Of a stretch of DNA of 8,440 bases, positions 1-6,167 are shown piece by piece. Position numbers and translations under genes: made by a program. The notes beneath the pieces were generated by a model. The model was not told the origin of the DNA. It did no database searches and saw nothing but the letters and a program-made list of their open reading frames with translations. Numbering within the stretch: position 1 is the stretch's first letter; every line of letters begins with the position of its first letter. The stretch is from Ktedonobacteraceae bacterium. GTDB lineage: Bacteria > Chloroflexota > Ktedonobacteria > Ktedonobacterales > Ktedonobacteraceae. Where the stretch lies: NCBI GenBank assembly GCA_014896635.1, contig JADBKA010000205.1:1-8440 (forward strand), read 5' to 3'.

Positions 1-2
1 AT

Positions 3-359
3 GGCCAGCATACCCTGACGCTGGTGCGGGTGGCCGGTGGGCAGCAGACACAACTCCTGAGCGATACTGCCACTGCGACAGCAGATCACAGTCCCGGCCC
101 GGCAACGCTGCCGGCCACCGGCGCGCTGCTCCAGCCCGTCTCCAACAACATCTGGTTCACCGATAGCCGGCAGTTCCTCTTTTTGACACGCGACCGGTTA
201 CTGTGGCAGGGACAGACGCTAAGCGGAGGCAAAGGACTATATACAGTGGCAATCGACGATGCTGGCAAGGTACAGGGAAAGCCGATCAGCGTGGCTCACG
301 GCAACATTACCCAGGCGGGATGGATCTATCAGGACCCGAACACATCATTTTTATATTGA
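3..359 (+). CDS. 3' end of a beta-propeller-like (TolB/WD40-type) protein, partial
   Basis: The reading frame is open from the first bases of the window to the TGA at 357-359, so this is the last 118 residues of a gene that starts upstream. A GTG at 24 is the first start-type codon, but it has no ribosome binding site and the frame continues past it, so I do not treat it as the start. The tail reads as short beta strands with aromatic and Asp/Gly turns (IWFTDSRQFLFLTRDRLLW, then GLYTVAIDDAGKVQG, then AGWIYQDPN), like blades of a TolB- or WD40-like propeller. A Thr/Ala/Pro-rich stretch precedes them. In this type of genome such domains often form the C-terminus of membrane-anchored or kinase-linked proteins, but the rest is not visible and the function is unknown. 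The frame is well supported; the fold assignment is tentative. Confidence 0.6.
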   Translation, partial: GQHTLTLVRVAGGQQTQLLSDTATATADHSPGPATLPATGALLQPVSNNIWFTDSRQFLFLTRDRLLWQGQTLSGGKGLYTVAIDDAGKVQGKPISVAHGNITQAGWIYQDPNTSFLY

Positions 360-387
360 GGGAGCCTTTTTCTTGCTTTATTTGCTG

Positions 388-424
388 TTGACTTTTACAG
401 TCCTTTCGCTCATCGTAGTAGAAT
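388..424 (+). promoter_or_regulatory. Putative sigma-70-type promoter of the acidic small protein
   Basis: TAGAAT at 419-424 is a 5/6 match to the -10 consensus. Upstream, TTTACA at 394-399 gives a long 19-nt spacer. TTGACT at 388-393 is a better -35 box, but it has no good -10 box at normal spacing. The same TAGAAT hexamer forms the -10 box of the promoter at 5417-5445. Transcription would start near 431, about 30 nt before the ATG at 462. Confidence 0.4.
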
Positions 425-461
425 AGAAAAGTGGCTGTCCTGTAAAAGAGGAGGATTCTCC

Positions 462-653
462 ATGAATAGACCGGATACCGATGACAAGTTTGATGACGAA
501 TTTGAAGACGAGTTTGACGAGTTTGATGACCTGGAACTGCTGGAGCGGCTGGAATCGCTGCGTGAGGAGATGGAAGAACTGGGAGTGACGACGCTGGACG
601 AGGTGATTCAGCGCATCGAGGAACTGCATAGCCAGCTTGACGAGGAGGAGTAA
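462..653 (+). CDS. Highly acidic small protein (63 aa), unknown function
   Basis: The ATG at 462 follows AGGAGG (449-454) at a 7-nt spacing, an excellent ribosome binding site, so this is very likely expressed. The product has 28 Asp/Glu among 63 residues against 5 Lys/Arg. Residues 5-23 are an Asp/Glu run with Phe at 10, 14, 18 and 21, spaced like one face of a helix. Residues 24-62 have Leu/Ile/Val at heptad-like spacing (LELLERLESL, then LDEVIQRIEEL), suggesting a short amphipathic helix or coiled coil, broken near G41. There is no signal peptide or membrane segment. It could mimic nucleic acid, bind a basic partner or act as a small coiled-coil adaptor; none of these can be chosen from sequence. 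It has its own promoter-like region and is followed by a long inverted repeat, so it is probably monocistronic. Confidence 0.75.
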   Translation: MNRPDTDDKFDDEFEDEFDEFDDLELLERLESLREEMEELGVTTLDEVIQRIEELHSQLDEEE

Positions 654-662
654 GGTTATAGA

Positions 663-738
663 CGTGAACTGAAGGAAGTGTCCTCCCCCGAGGAGCGACA
701 AGTCTCTTTTCAGGAAAGGGTACTTCCTTCAGTTGACG
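663..738. repeat. Long inverted repeat downstream of the acidic small gene
   Basis: AACTGAAGGAAGT (667-679) is the exact reverse complement of ACTTCCTTCAGTT (722-734). The pairing resumes after one mismatch (663-665 with 736-738), giving 16 of 17 positions paired. The 42-nt interval holds a smaller hairpin, CCTC/GAGG (682-685 with 690-693), flanked by TGTC/GACA (679-682 with 697-700). No T tract follows, so it is not a standard rho-independent terminator. It could act as a 3'-end RNA structure for the acidic gene, or be a small palindromic mobile element. Confidence 0.6.
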
Positions 739-743
739 CGCAT

Positions 744-774
744 GGGGACACCCCTCCTGCGCTGTGGGGACCCC
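744..774. repeat. GGGGACACCCC-type intergenic motif, two adjacent copies
   Basis: GGGGACACCCC (744-754) and GGGGACCCC (766-774) are adjacent near-palindromes. The first is the exact reverse complement of GGGGTGTCCCC at 5289-5299. Related forms occur in the other larger gaps of the window at 4841-4850, 5186-5195 and 6193-6201. A pyrimidine-rich tract (775-800) follows here, and a looser similar tract lies at 5360-5390. I interpret these as members of one dispersed intergenic family. The rest of the gap up to the gene at 887 shows only a weak -10-like TACAAT (850-855). Confidence 0.45.
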
Positions 775-886
775 GCTTTCTTCTGGACCTCCTCTCTCCC
801 AAAAGTACCTGTTCTGGTCTGTCGTCTACCGGTGAGCATTGATTTGTCGTACAATGACTGCACGAACACATCATTGAGGAGAACTG

Positions 887-2707
887 ATGAGTAGACGCCT
901 GGGACTCATCATTGGAGCCAATCGGTACCAAGATCCCGCATTTCGACCGTTGCTCTATGCTGAGAACGATGCGCGTGCGCTGGCCCAGTGGCTGGTGAAT
1001 GCCAGAGGTGGTGGCTGGGCGCCGGCTGATGTCCAGCATCTTCAGGGGACGCACGTGACCAGGAAGCTCGTGGAATCGCTCATCGGGCAGATGTGCCTGC
1101 AACTGGCCGAGCCTGGTGATCTACTTCTATTGTATTTTGCGGGCCATGTCTTTCTGGATGAGCGCAGCGGCGAGGGCTTCCTGGCGCTGACCGATACCAT
1201 CTACCAGCAACCGGCCACCGGCCTGTCTGTGAATGCTCTGCTACAACATGCGATGCTACGCAGTCGCGCTGCACATATCCTGGTCGTCCTGGATTGCTTC
1301 CAGACGGGACGGCTCTGGCCTGCGCGGCGCGCTTCGTCCTTCGATATGCAACCTTTATTTGGACCTACGACACTCCAGGCCCTGAAGCAGGTGAATAACC
1401 GCCTGTTTCTGTGCTCCTGTCGCGGTAACGAAATGGCCGCCGAGGGAGGCGAGCAATCTCTGGGGTTATTTGTTCATCGCCTGGTGGTGGGGCTGAGCGG
1501 CCCGGCCCGTGATCAGGCGATGGGCGCGGTGTCGCTGCGTCCGTTGCACAGTTTCCTGCTTACGGCCCTGGGCCAGCAACAGAGACCGCAGCTTTTTGGA
1601 CAGGATCAGCCGCCGCTGCTCCTATCAGGTGAGATGCCATCTTCGCTGTCAGATACAGGCCAGCGAGCCGCTGCCGCACCCATGCCGGGTGTCCCGCGGC
1701 CATCGCAGCCGTCCCAAAAGTTGCACGCACAGCCCGCGCAGTCAGAGCCGTTTACCACTGCGAATCTCCAACCGGTAACTGCTACTTTGCAGAACCGTAT
1801 GCCGGAAACAGGGAAGCAGCAGGCGGTCAATCCACTGCTTCAGCAGCAGTGCCAGCATATGCTGGCGCAGGCGCGGCAACTGCTCCAGGCGCAACAATTT
1901 CCACAGGCATTCGCGCTCGTCGAGCAGGTGTTGCAGGCGATGCCGGGGGACATCCCGGCGCTGTTGCTCAAAGCGCAAATTCTGGGCAGCGGTGGGCGGG
2001 CGCAAGAGGCGCTGGTTGTCCTCGAGCAGATCTTGCAGCAGGCGCCTGAAAACGCGCTGGCCTGGAGCATGCGCGCGGTGCTGCTGAGCAATCTCAGTCG
2101 CCACCAGGACGCGCTGGCTGCCATTGAACGCTCGCTTGAACTGGATGTGAGCAACGCGGAAACGCACAGTATTAAAAATGGGATTATGGCGAAGCTGGCA
2201 CTGGAACAAAGCCAGAGTCAGGGTGCCATCCCGAACGCAGCCCCCGGCCAACCTGCGCCTTTCACATCGCCAGCGGAGCAGCCGCGAGGCAGCGCGCGCA
2301 CCTTTTTCACGACGCTCGGCCTCCAGGTGCTCGGTTTCGTCATATGTCTGGGGGGTGCGGCGCTGCCTGTCCTGACACAAAAAATTCCCAGTCTGGTTGG
2401 CATTATATTGATGAGTCTGGGATTGCTGTTGCTAATCGAGACGGCGATCCGATCAGCGTATCGCTACGGCATCTCCCACGTTATGCCGTCACTGCTGATC
2501 TCGCTGCTGGCTGCTGCCACACTCGGCGGCCTGTATGTCACACGTTATCGCAGTACGATGGCTTTTCTCCAGCAGCCCGATCACCAGTACCTGCTGGTGC
2601 CGGTGCTGTTCCTCTGCCTCTGGCTGGTAGCGGCGGCGCTGGTACCGCTACTGGCCGGCATCGGTGGATTGATGGGCGGCGGCATTGCCAGGGCGCGTAA
2701 AGCGTGA
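887..2707 (+). CDS. Caspase-like (peptidase C14) protein with TPRs and C-terminal membrane helices
   Basis: The ATG at 887 follows GAGGAG (876-881) at a 5-nt spacing. Residues 4-200 have the bacterial caspase-fold pattern: an opening strand RLGLIIGANRYQD, YAENDARALAQWL, a histidine motif YFAGH (His87) and a strand-plus-cysteine motif VVLDCFQTG (Cys137). A usual bacterial form is D-x-C-x-S-G. Aligned by eye, the catalytic position here is Phe138 and the Cys lies one residue earlier, so activity is doubtful or the geometry is altered. Residues 245-315 are a Pro/Gln/Ala-rich linker. Three 34-residue TPR units cover 321-354, 355-388 and 389-422. After a second linker, about four hydrophobic helices (475-495, 502-522, 532-552, 568-592) anchor it in the membrane, ending in a short basic tail. 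It could be a signalling protease or a scaffold that recruits partners through its TPRs. It stands alone between a repeat-rich gap and a convergent ABC-F gene. Architecture is well supported; proteolytic activity is not. Confidence 0.85.
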   Translation: MSRRLGLIIGANRYQDPAFRPLLYAENDARALAQWLVNARGGGWAPADVQHLQGTHVTRKLVESLIGQMCLQLAEPGDLLLLYFAGHVFLDERSGEGFLALTDTIYQQPATGLSVNALLQHAMLRSRAAHILVVLDCFQTGRLWPARRASSFDMQPLFGPTTLQALKQVNNRLFLCSCRGNEMAAEGGEQSLGLFVHRLVVGLSGPARDQAMGAVSLRPLHSFLLTALGQQQRPQLFGQDQPPLLLSGEMPSSLSDTGQRAAAAPMPGVPRPSQPSQKLHAQPAQSEPFTTANLQPVTATLQNRMPETGKQQAVNPLLQQQCQHMLAQARQLLQAQQFPQAFALVEQVLQAMPGDIPALLLKAQILGSGGRAQEALVVLEQILQQAPENALAWSMRAVLLSNLSRHQDALAAIERSLELDVSNAETHSIKNGIMAKLALEQSQSQGAIPNAAPGQPAPFTSPAEQPRGSARTFFTTLGLQVLGFVICLGGAALPVLTQKIPSLVGIILMSLGLLLLIETAIRSAYRYGISHVMPSLLISLLAAATLGGLYVTRYRSTMAFLQQPDHQYLLVPVLFLCLWLVAAALVPLLAGIGGLMGGGIARARKA

Positions 2708-2734
2708 AAAAAGGGCGCTGGGAACTTGCTGCCC
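2707..2734 (-). terminator. Putative rho-independent terminator of the ABC-F gene
   Basis: Read on the minus strand, GGGC (2734-2731), a bulged A, GC, a 9-nt loop, then GCGCCC (2718-2713) is followed directly by six T residues (2712-2707). It lies 14 nt past the ABC-F stop codon. The T tract overlaps the last base of the convergent caspase-like gene's stop codon. No comparable T tract exists on the plus strand, so the caspase-like gene has no visible terminator of its own. The stem is short and bulged. Confidence 0.5.
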
Positions 2735-2748
2735 CCTGGAACTTTATA

Positions 2749-4695
2749 CTATAGTGTGCTGAGTTGCTCCCATTCCGCCAGCAGGGCTTCGACGCGGCTC
2801 CTGGCCTGCTCGTAATCAGCCGAGAGTTGCCGGAGCCGGTCTACATCGGCCTCAAGTGCTGCCCGGGATAGCTCCTCTTCCAGTTCTTTCAGGCGTTTTT
2901 CGGCCTTCTCGACATCGCGCTCGACATCTTCGGCGGTGCGGCTCCGGCCTTTTTGCTCTTTCTTGCTGCCATTGCGAGACGGGCGGGCCGGCGCAAGCGG
3001 CTGCTTCGCTTCAGTCGCTTTCCCTGTCCTGACAGGAGCGGGAACATCGAGCACGATAGGACGCGGGCGCGTGCGGTAATCGGTGTAGTTGCCGAAGTAG
3101 GGAATAAGCACACCGTTTTCAATGGCCCAGATTTTCGTCGCCAGCCGGTCGAGGAAGTAGCGATCATGCGAGACAAAGAGCAGCGTACCCGCGAACTCGC
3201 TGAGCACCTCTTCTAAGAACTGGCGCGACGGCAGGTCAAGATGGTTGGTTGGCTCGTCCAGTACCAGCAGATTCGCGCCTTGCAGCGTCAGTTTCGCCAG
3301 GACGATACGACTGCGCTCACCGCCGCTGAGAGCGCCAACAGGCTTGAAAACGTCGTCACCTGAGAAGAGAAAGCGACCCAGGAAGGTGCGCGCGCCCTCT
3401 TCACTGAGCGCGCTGACCTGGCGAATCTCGTCGAGGACGCTGCGTTCCATGTTCAGCCCGTCGTGCGTCTGTGAATAGTAGCCGATGCGCACGTTGTGTC
3501 CAATATGCACCTGTCCGCCGATGGGGGGCAATTCACCGATCAGCGTGCGGATGAACGTGGTTTTGCCGGAGCCATTTGGACCGATCAGTCCAACGCGGTC
3601 CCCGCGCAATAGCTCCAGGTCGGCCACGTTCAGCAACACAGCCGGTTGGCTGCCGGCTGTGCGTCCATTCGTGCCGTAGCCAACGGCGAGTTTGCGTGTG
3701 GAGAACACGATCTGGCCGCTGTCGGTCACGGGTGTGAACTCGAAGCGCATTTCAGGCAGATCCTGCGGGCGCTCGACACGTTCAAGGCGGTCCAGCAGCT
3801 TCTGCCGGCCTCGCGCCTCTTTACTGCGCTGCCCGGCCTTGTAGCGACGGATAAACTCCTCGGTGCGCGCGATATATTCCTGTTGCGCTTCATATTCGCG
3901 CTGCCGCTGTTCCATGCGTTCTTCGCGTAGAGCCAGGTATTTTGTATAGTTGCCTGGGTACTCCTCGATGCGCCCGAAAGCCAGTTCGAGCGTGCGTGAA
4001 ACGACTTTGTCGAGGAAGTAGCGGTCGTGGGCCACGATGACCATAGCGCCCGGCCAGGTTGTCAGGTAGCTTTCCAGCCACTCCAGAGTGGCGAGATCGA
4101 GATGGTTGGTTGGCTCGTCGAGCAGGAGCAGGCCCGGCTCTTGTAGTAGCAGTTTGCCGAGGGCGGCGCGTGTCTGCTGTCCGCCGCTCAACTGCGTGAT
4201 GGGGGCGTCCTGCTGTGCGCGGGTGAAGCCGAGGCCGTCGAGTACCTGCTCGACGCGATTCTCGTAGGTGTAGCCGCCGGCATGCTCGTAGCGCGCCTGT
4301 AAGTCGGCATATCGCGCCAGCAATTGTTCATGGTGGGTACTATCATCTTGTGCATCAGATCCAGGTGAGGCCATCTCCTGCGCGAGTCGGCTCAGTTCGC
4401 GCTCCCATGCGCGCAGTTCGTCGAAGACGCTGAGCATTTCCGCGCGCAATGTATTATGCGGGTGGAAGTCGGCATCCTGCGCCAGGTAGCCGATGCGCGT
4501 ATGGCGTGCGCGCGCTACCGAGCCTTCGTCGGCCTGCTCGCGCCCCGCCAGGATATTCAGCAGTGTGGATTTTCCCGCGCCGTTGGGGCCGACCAGCCCG
4601 ATGCGGTCGCGCTCATCAATTTGAAAATTTACGTGGGAGAAAATGCGCTCGGCGCCAAACGATTTTCCAAGATTCGTGACGGTGATAACAGGCAT
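2749..4695 (-). CDS. ABC-F family ATPase (ribosome-associated, Uup/YdiF-like)
   Basis: This 648-aa soluble protein has two fused ABC ATPase domains and no membrane segments, the mark of ABC-F translation factors that bind the ribosomal E site and adjust stalled or slow ribosomes. Domain 1 shows Walker A GPNGAGKST (36-44), signature LSGGQ (169-173), Walker B with DEPTNHLD (193-200) and the switch His223. Domain 2 shows GPNGSGKTT (372-380), LSGGE (456-460), DEPTNHLD (480-487) and His510. Both catalytic Glu residues (194, 481) are present, so both sites look active. The charged helical linker between domains (about 245-315) is the family's tRNA-interaction region. A Pro/Ala/Lys-rich stretch (550-585) leads to a charged coiled coil (586-645), as in Uup-type members. 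The length is normal. The ATG at 4695 starts directly at the conserved N-terminal strand, although its ribosome binding site is weak. Some ABC-F proteins give antibiotic resistance; nothing here specifies that, so a housekeeping role is the default. Confidence 0.95.
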   Translation of the reverse strand: MPVITVTNLGKSFGAERIFSHVNFQIDERDRIGLVGPNGAGKSTLLNILAGREQADEGSVARARHTRIGYLAQDADFHPHNTLRAEMLSVFDELRAWERELSRLAQEMASPGSDAQDDSTHHEQLLARYADLQARYEHAGGYTYENRVEQVLDGLGFTRAQQDAPITQLSGGQQTRAALGKLLLQEPGLLLLDEPTNHLDLATLEWLESYLTTWPGAMVIVAHDRYFLDKVVSRTLELAFGRIEEYPGNYTKYLALREERMEQRQREYEAQQEYIARTEEFIRRYKAGQRSKEARGRQKLLDRLERVERPQDLPEMRFEFTPVTDSGQIVFSTRKLAVGYGTNGRTAGSQPAVLLNVADLELLRGDRVGLIGPNGSGKTTFIRTLIGELPPIGGQVHIGHNVRIGYYSQTHDGLNMERSVLDEIRQVSALSEEGARTFLGRFLFSGDDVFKPVGALSGGERSRIVLAKLTLQGANLLVLDEPTNHLDLPSRQFLEEVLSEFAGTLLFVSHDRYFLDRLATKIWAIENGVLIPYFGNYTDYRTRPRPIVLDVPAPVRTGKATEAKQPLAPARPSRNGSKKEQKGRSRTAEDVERDVEKAEKRLKELEEELSRAALEADVDRLRQLSADYEQARSRVEALLAEWEQLSTL

Positions 4696-4781
4696 TATGC
4701 TTTCTCTGTATATGTGTTCCTTGATCCCGACTTTGCAACAGGGGAAAATTCTGATAGCATAGTGTTTGCTATTATGTCATT

Positions 4782-4800
4782 TATAATTCGCGCTATAGCG
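4782..4800 (+). promoter_or_regulatory. Consensus -10 box followed by a 10-bp palindrome (possible operator)
   Basis: TATAAT (4782-4787) matches the -10 consensus perfectly but has no recognisable -35 box 16-18 nt upstream. The exact palindrome CGCTATAGCG (4791-4800) starts three bases downstream, where the transcription start would lie, a common place for a repressor site. The transcript would have a leader of about 140 nt before the gene at 4938. The operator role is inference. Confidence 0.3.
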
Positions 4801-4863
4801 TATCATATCCGTTCCCCCGATGCAAGAGAAGAAAGGGGAAGGGGACACACTTCTTCGACTCCG

Positions 4864-4878
4864 CCAGGGCAACCCTGG
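4864..4878. repeat. CCAGGG/CCCTGG hairpin
   Basis: CCAGGG (4864-4869) and CCCTGG (4873-4878) form a perfect 6-bp stem with a CAA loop, in a GC-rich stretch that follows a GGGGACACAC motif. Together with the larger CCAGGGGGCG/CGCCCCCTGG hairpin at 5227-5248 it suggests one family of intergenic palindromes. If transcribed, it would fold in the leader of the gene at 4938. Confidence 0.45.
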
Positions 4879-4937
4879 ACCTGCCGGACGCAAGGTGAGA
4901 GCGGATTTTCTTTGATCAAAAGCAAGTGAGCGCCGCT

Positions 4938-5171
4938 ATGATCGAGATCGAAGCAAACGAGACAGCAGAAAAAATACGCCGGACGGGACTGCCGGATCTG
5001 GTAGTGGAAGGGGTGGAACGGCATGGCCGCACCGGCTTTTATCGCATACGCTGTCGCTATACGGGTCCAACGTTTCAGCGAGAAGGGCGACTATTTCTCA
5101 CTGGCATGCGTTTCTGGATCTCCAGCGTCCACGAGTGGACACGGCTGTGCCGTCTGCTCCGCCGGGGATAA
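4938..5171 (+). CDS. Small protein of unknown function (77 aa)
   Basis: I do not recognise this protein. The ATG at 4938 is preceded by a GTGAG-type ribosome binding site (4926-4930) at a 7-nt spacing. An in-frame GTG at 4926 would add four residues but has no ribosome binding site, so I prefer the ATG. The N-terminus (1-16) is acidic and helical in character. Residues 20-58 alternate like beta strands (LVVEGVERHG, then GFYRIRCRYTG, then GRLFLTGMRFW), and the C-terminus (63-77) is a basic helix with Trp and Cys, ending LCRLLRRG. There is no signal peptide or membrane segment. A small beta sheet flanked by helices, possibly nucleic-acid binding because the C-terminus is basic, is a guess. The stop codon lies in the loop of a 9-bp hairpin, and a terminator follows at 5284, consistent with a single-gene transcript. 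Confidence 0.6.
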   Translation: MIEIEANETAEKIRRTGLPDLVVEGVERHGRTGFYRIRCRYTGPTFQREGRLFLTGMRFWISSVHEWTRLCRLLRRG

Positions 5172-5181
5172 GCCGGCGGAG
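5157..5181 (+). other. GC-rich hairpin spanning the stop codon of the 77-aa gene
   Basis: CTCCGCCGG (5157-5165) pairs perfectly with CCGGCGGAG (5173-5181), leaving a 7-nt loop that contains the TAA stop (5169-5171). No T tract follows, so by itself it is not a rho-independent terminator. It could protect the mRNA 3' end or affect translation termination. Confidence 0.55.
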
Positions 5182-5416
5182 TCCTGGGGTGTCCCACATA
5201 GGCGTTAACTTAGCAGAAAAGGGGGTCCAGGGGGCGGTCGCCCCCTGGCGGGGCGCGCCCGGGAACACACGGGTCCCCGCGTTGCGGGGGGGTGTCCCCG
5301 CTTTTTCCCCATTCCCTCAAAGGTGTGTTGAAAAAGCACCAGAGAGGGGAACGGGTGTCCTCCAGAACTCCTTCTCTCCTCTTTTCACCCAGAATGTGGG
5401 AACGAGAGCAAATCTC
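5172..5416. other. Repeat-rich intergenic stretch, palindrome cluster
   Basis: The 336-nt gap between the 77-aa gene and the DUF4190-like gene contains no convincing gene. A frame open across 5135-5521 is built from repeat sequence and has no ribosome binding site. The gap holds GGGGTGTCCC (5186-5195), CCAGGGGGCG/CGCCCCCTGG (5227-5236 with 5239-5248), the palindrome GGGCGCGCCC (5251-5260), CCCCGC/GCGGGG (5275-5280 with 5284-5289) and a terminator (5284-5306). GGTG/CACC (5322-5325 with 5337-5340) and a pyrimidine-rich tract (5360-5390) follow. The density of perfect palindromes is far above what genes or chance explain and marks a dispersed genomic repeat. The remaining part carries the promoter at 5417. 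Confidence 0.6.
5284..5306 (+). terminator. Rho-independent terminator
   Basis: GCGGGG (5284-5289), a 6-nt loop, then CCCCGC (5296-5301) form a perfect 6-bp GC stem followed at once by five T residues (5302-5306). It would end transcription from the 77-aa gene and insulate the next promoter. The stem is built from the GGGGTGTCCCC repeat motif, so the repeat itself seems to supply the terminator. The first arm can also pair with CCCCGC at 5275-5280, giving two mutually exclusive hairpins. Confidence 0.65.
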
Positions 5417-5445
5417 TTGACCAGCACAGATCAGAACTGTAGAAT
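5417..5445 (+). promoter_or_regulatory. Sigma-70-type promoter of the DUF4190-like gene
   Basis: TTGACC (5417-5422) and TAGAAT (5440-5445) are each 5/6 matches to consensus with an ideal 17-nt spacer. Transcription would begin near 5452, leaving a leader of about 55 nt before the ATG at 5508. This is the best-formed promoter in the window. Confidence 0.65.
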
Positions 5446-5507
5446 AAGAAGGGAAAGCAGTTCTTTTATCATCTCTATGTTAAGTTGCTTCGTGGAGCGT
5501 GCAAAAA

Positions 5508-5942
5508 ATGAATCCATATAATAACCCTTACGAAAACCAGCCCTATACCTCATATCAGCCCGACCCTTCTGCTCAGTCGCAAGGCTATTACCCGCCCCCT
5601 GAGCCTTTTCAGCCACAGCAGCCCCCATATCAGCAGCCGCTTTACACGCCAGCGAGTGGCTATGCTCCCTATGGACAGCAGCAGTACATGCAGTATCAGC
5701 CTCAGCCCGAAGAACCCGGTAGCACCCCGGCACTGCTCGGCTTCATCTTCAGTCTGGTGGGCCTTGTGTTCCCCATCATGCTGATCCCTGGGGTCATCTT
5801 ATCCATCGTCGGCTTGCGCTCTCGGAGTCGTCATGGCATGGCGGTGGCCGGGCTGGCCGTCTCACTGATCTTCATAGCAATCTATGCTCTTTGTCTTATG
5901 TTCTATGGTGTCGCAATATTTGCGGCAATGGCAGGCGGATAG
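5508..5942 (+). CDS. DUF4190-like membrane protein with Pro/Gln/Tyr-rich N-terminus
   Basis: The product is 144 aa from the ATG at 5508, which has GGAG (5494-5497) 10 nt upstream. An in-frame GTG at 5499 lies too close to that site, so I reject it. Residues 1-72 are a low-complexity cytoplasmic-type tail rich in Pro, Gln and Tyr (QPQQPPYQQP, then YGQQQYMQYQPQ), likely disordered and possibly prone to self-association. Residues 75-103 and 112-141 are two hydrophobic helices joined by a short basic loop, GLRSRSRHGMA. The pattern ALLGFIFSLVG, then GVILSIVGL, then GMAVAGLAVSLIF matches the DUF4190 arrangement of two helices with a basic Gly-containing turn. Such proteins are small inner-membrane proteins of unknown function, often with a Pro/Gln-rich tail. 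It has its own promoter and no clear terminator after the stop. Confidence 0.8.
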   Translation: MNPYNNPYENQPYTSYQPDPSAQSQGYYPPPEPFQPQQPPYQQPLYTPASGYAPYGQQQYMQYQPQPEEPGSTPALLGFIFSLVGLVFPIMLIPGVILSIVGLRSRSRHGMAVAGLAVSLIFIAIYALCLMFYGVAIFAAMAGG

Positions 5943-6002
5943 AAAGTTTCAGGTCCACCTTTTTCTGACTCTTGCTGCATTTCTTTGAACGCTCATCGCA
6001 TT

Positions 6003-6026
6003 TTTCGGCGACGGTGTTGCGCGAAA
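6003..6026. repeat. Hairpin TTTCGGCGAC/GTTGCGCGAAA
   Basis: TTTCG-GCGAC (6003-6012) pairs with GTTGC-CGAAA (6016-6020 and 6022-6026), with one bulged G, one G-T pair and a 3-nt loop. It lies about 60 nt after the DUF4190-like gene but is not followed by a T tract on either strand, so it is better seen as a structured repeat than a terminator. Confidence 0.45.
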
Positions 6027-6167
6027 TGATGGGAAGTTTCGCTTGCCATTTTCTCCCAGAATCCTGCAATATTGTGTTGTGTCTATTATACTGGTTCGAT
6101 GGCTGAGGCGATGCAGCGGATGGCAATGATACAGGGAGGGAACCCAAAAAGAGTGCGGGAACACCAT

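Larger units (their letters stand above)
4696..4937. other. Divergent intergenic region with palindromes
   Basis: This 242-nt gap holds the upstream regions of the minus-strand ABC-F gene and the plus-strand 77-aa gene. The ABC-F-proximal half is AT-rich and contains ATAGCA/TGCTAT (4754-4759 with 4767-4772), a perfect TATAAT (4782-4787) and the palindrome CGCTATAGCG (4791-4800). The other half is GC-rich and repeat-like, with GGGGACACAC (4841-4850) and a hairpin at 4864-4878. The palindrome TTTGATCAAA (4911-4920) lies just before the downstream gene. On the minus strand, TTGCAA with an ACATAT-like -10 box 17 nt later is a weak candidate for the ABC-F promoter. Confidence 0.5.

Noticed and set aside
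24..359. Start of the first gene at GTG 24
   Set aside because: The frame is open to the window edge and no ribosome binding site precedes 24, so the gene is partial rather than starting here.
663..738. Rho-independent terminator
   Set aside because: The inverted repeat has a 42-nt interval and no T tract follows on either strand, so it is listed as a repeat instead.
1742..2380. A 212-codon minus-strand frame
   Set aside because: It is opposite the TPR region of the caspase-like gene; the Arg- and Leu-rich sequence is typical of an antisense shadow of GC-rich coding DNA.
887..4695. A caspase plus ABC-F defence island
   Set aside because: The genes are convergent, not an operon; the ABC-F protein looks like an ordinary translation factor, and no nuclease, toxin or phage sensor gene accompanies them.
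5135..5521. A 128-codon plus-strand frame across the palindrome cluster
   Set aside because: It starts inside the 77-aa gene, passes through palindromes and a terminator, and overlaps the start of the DUF4190-like gene; no ribosome binding site.
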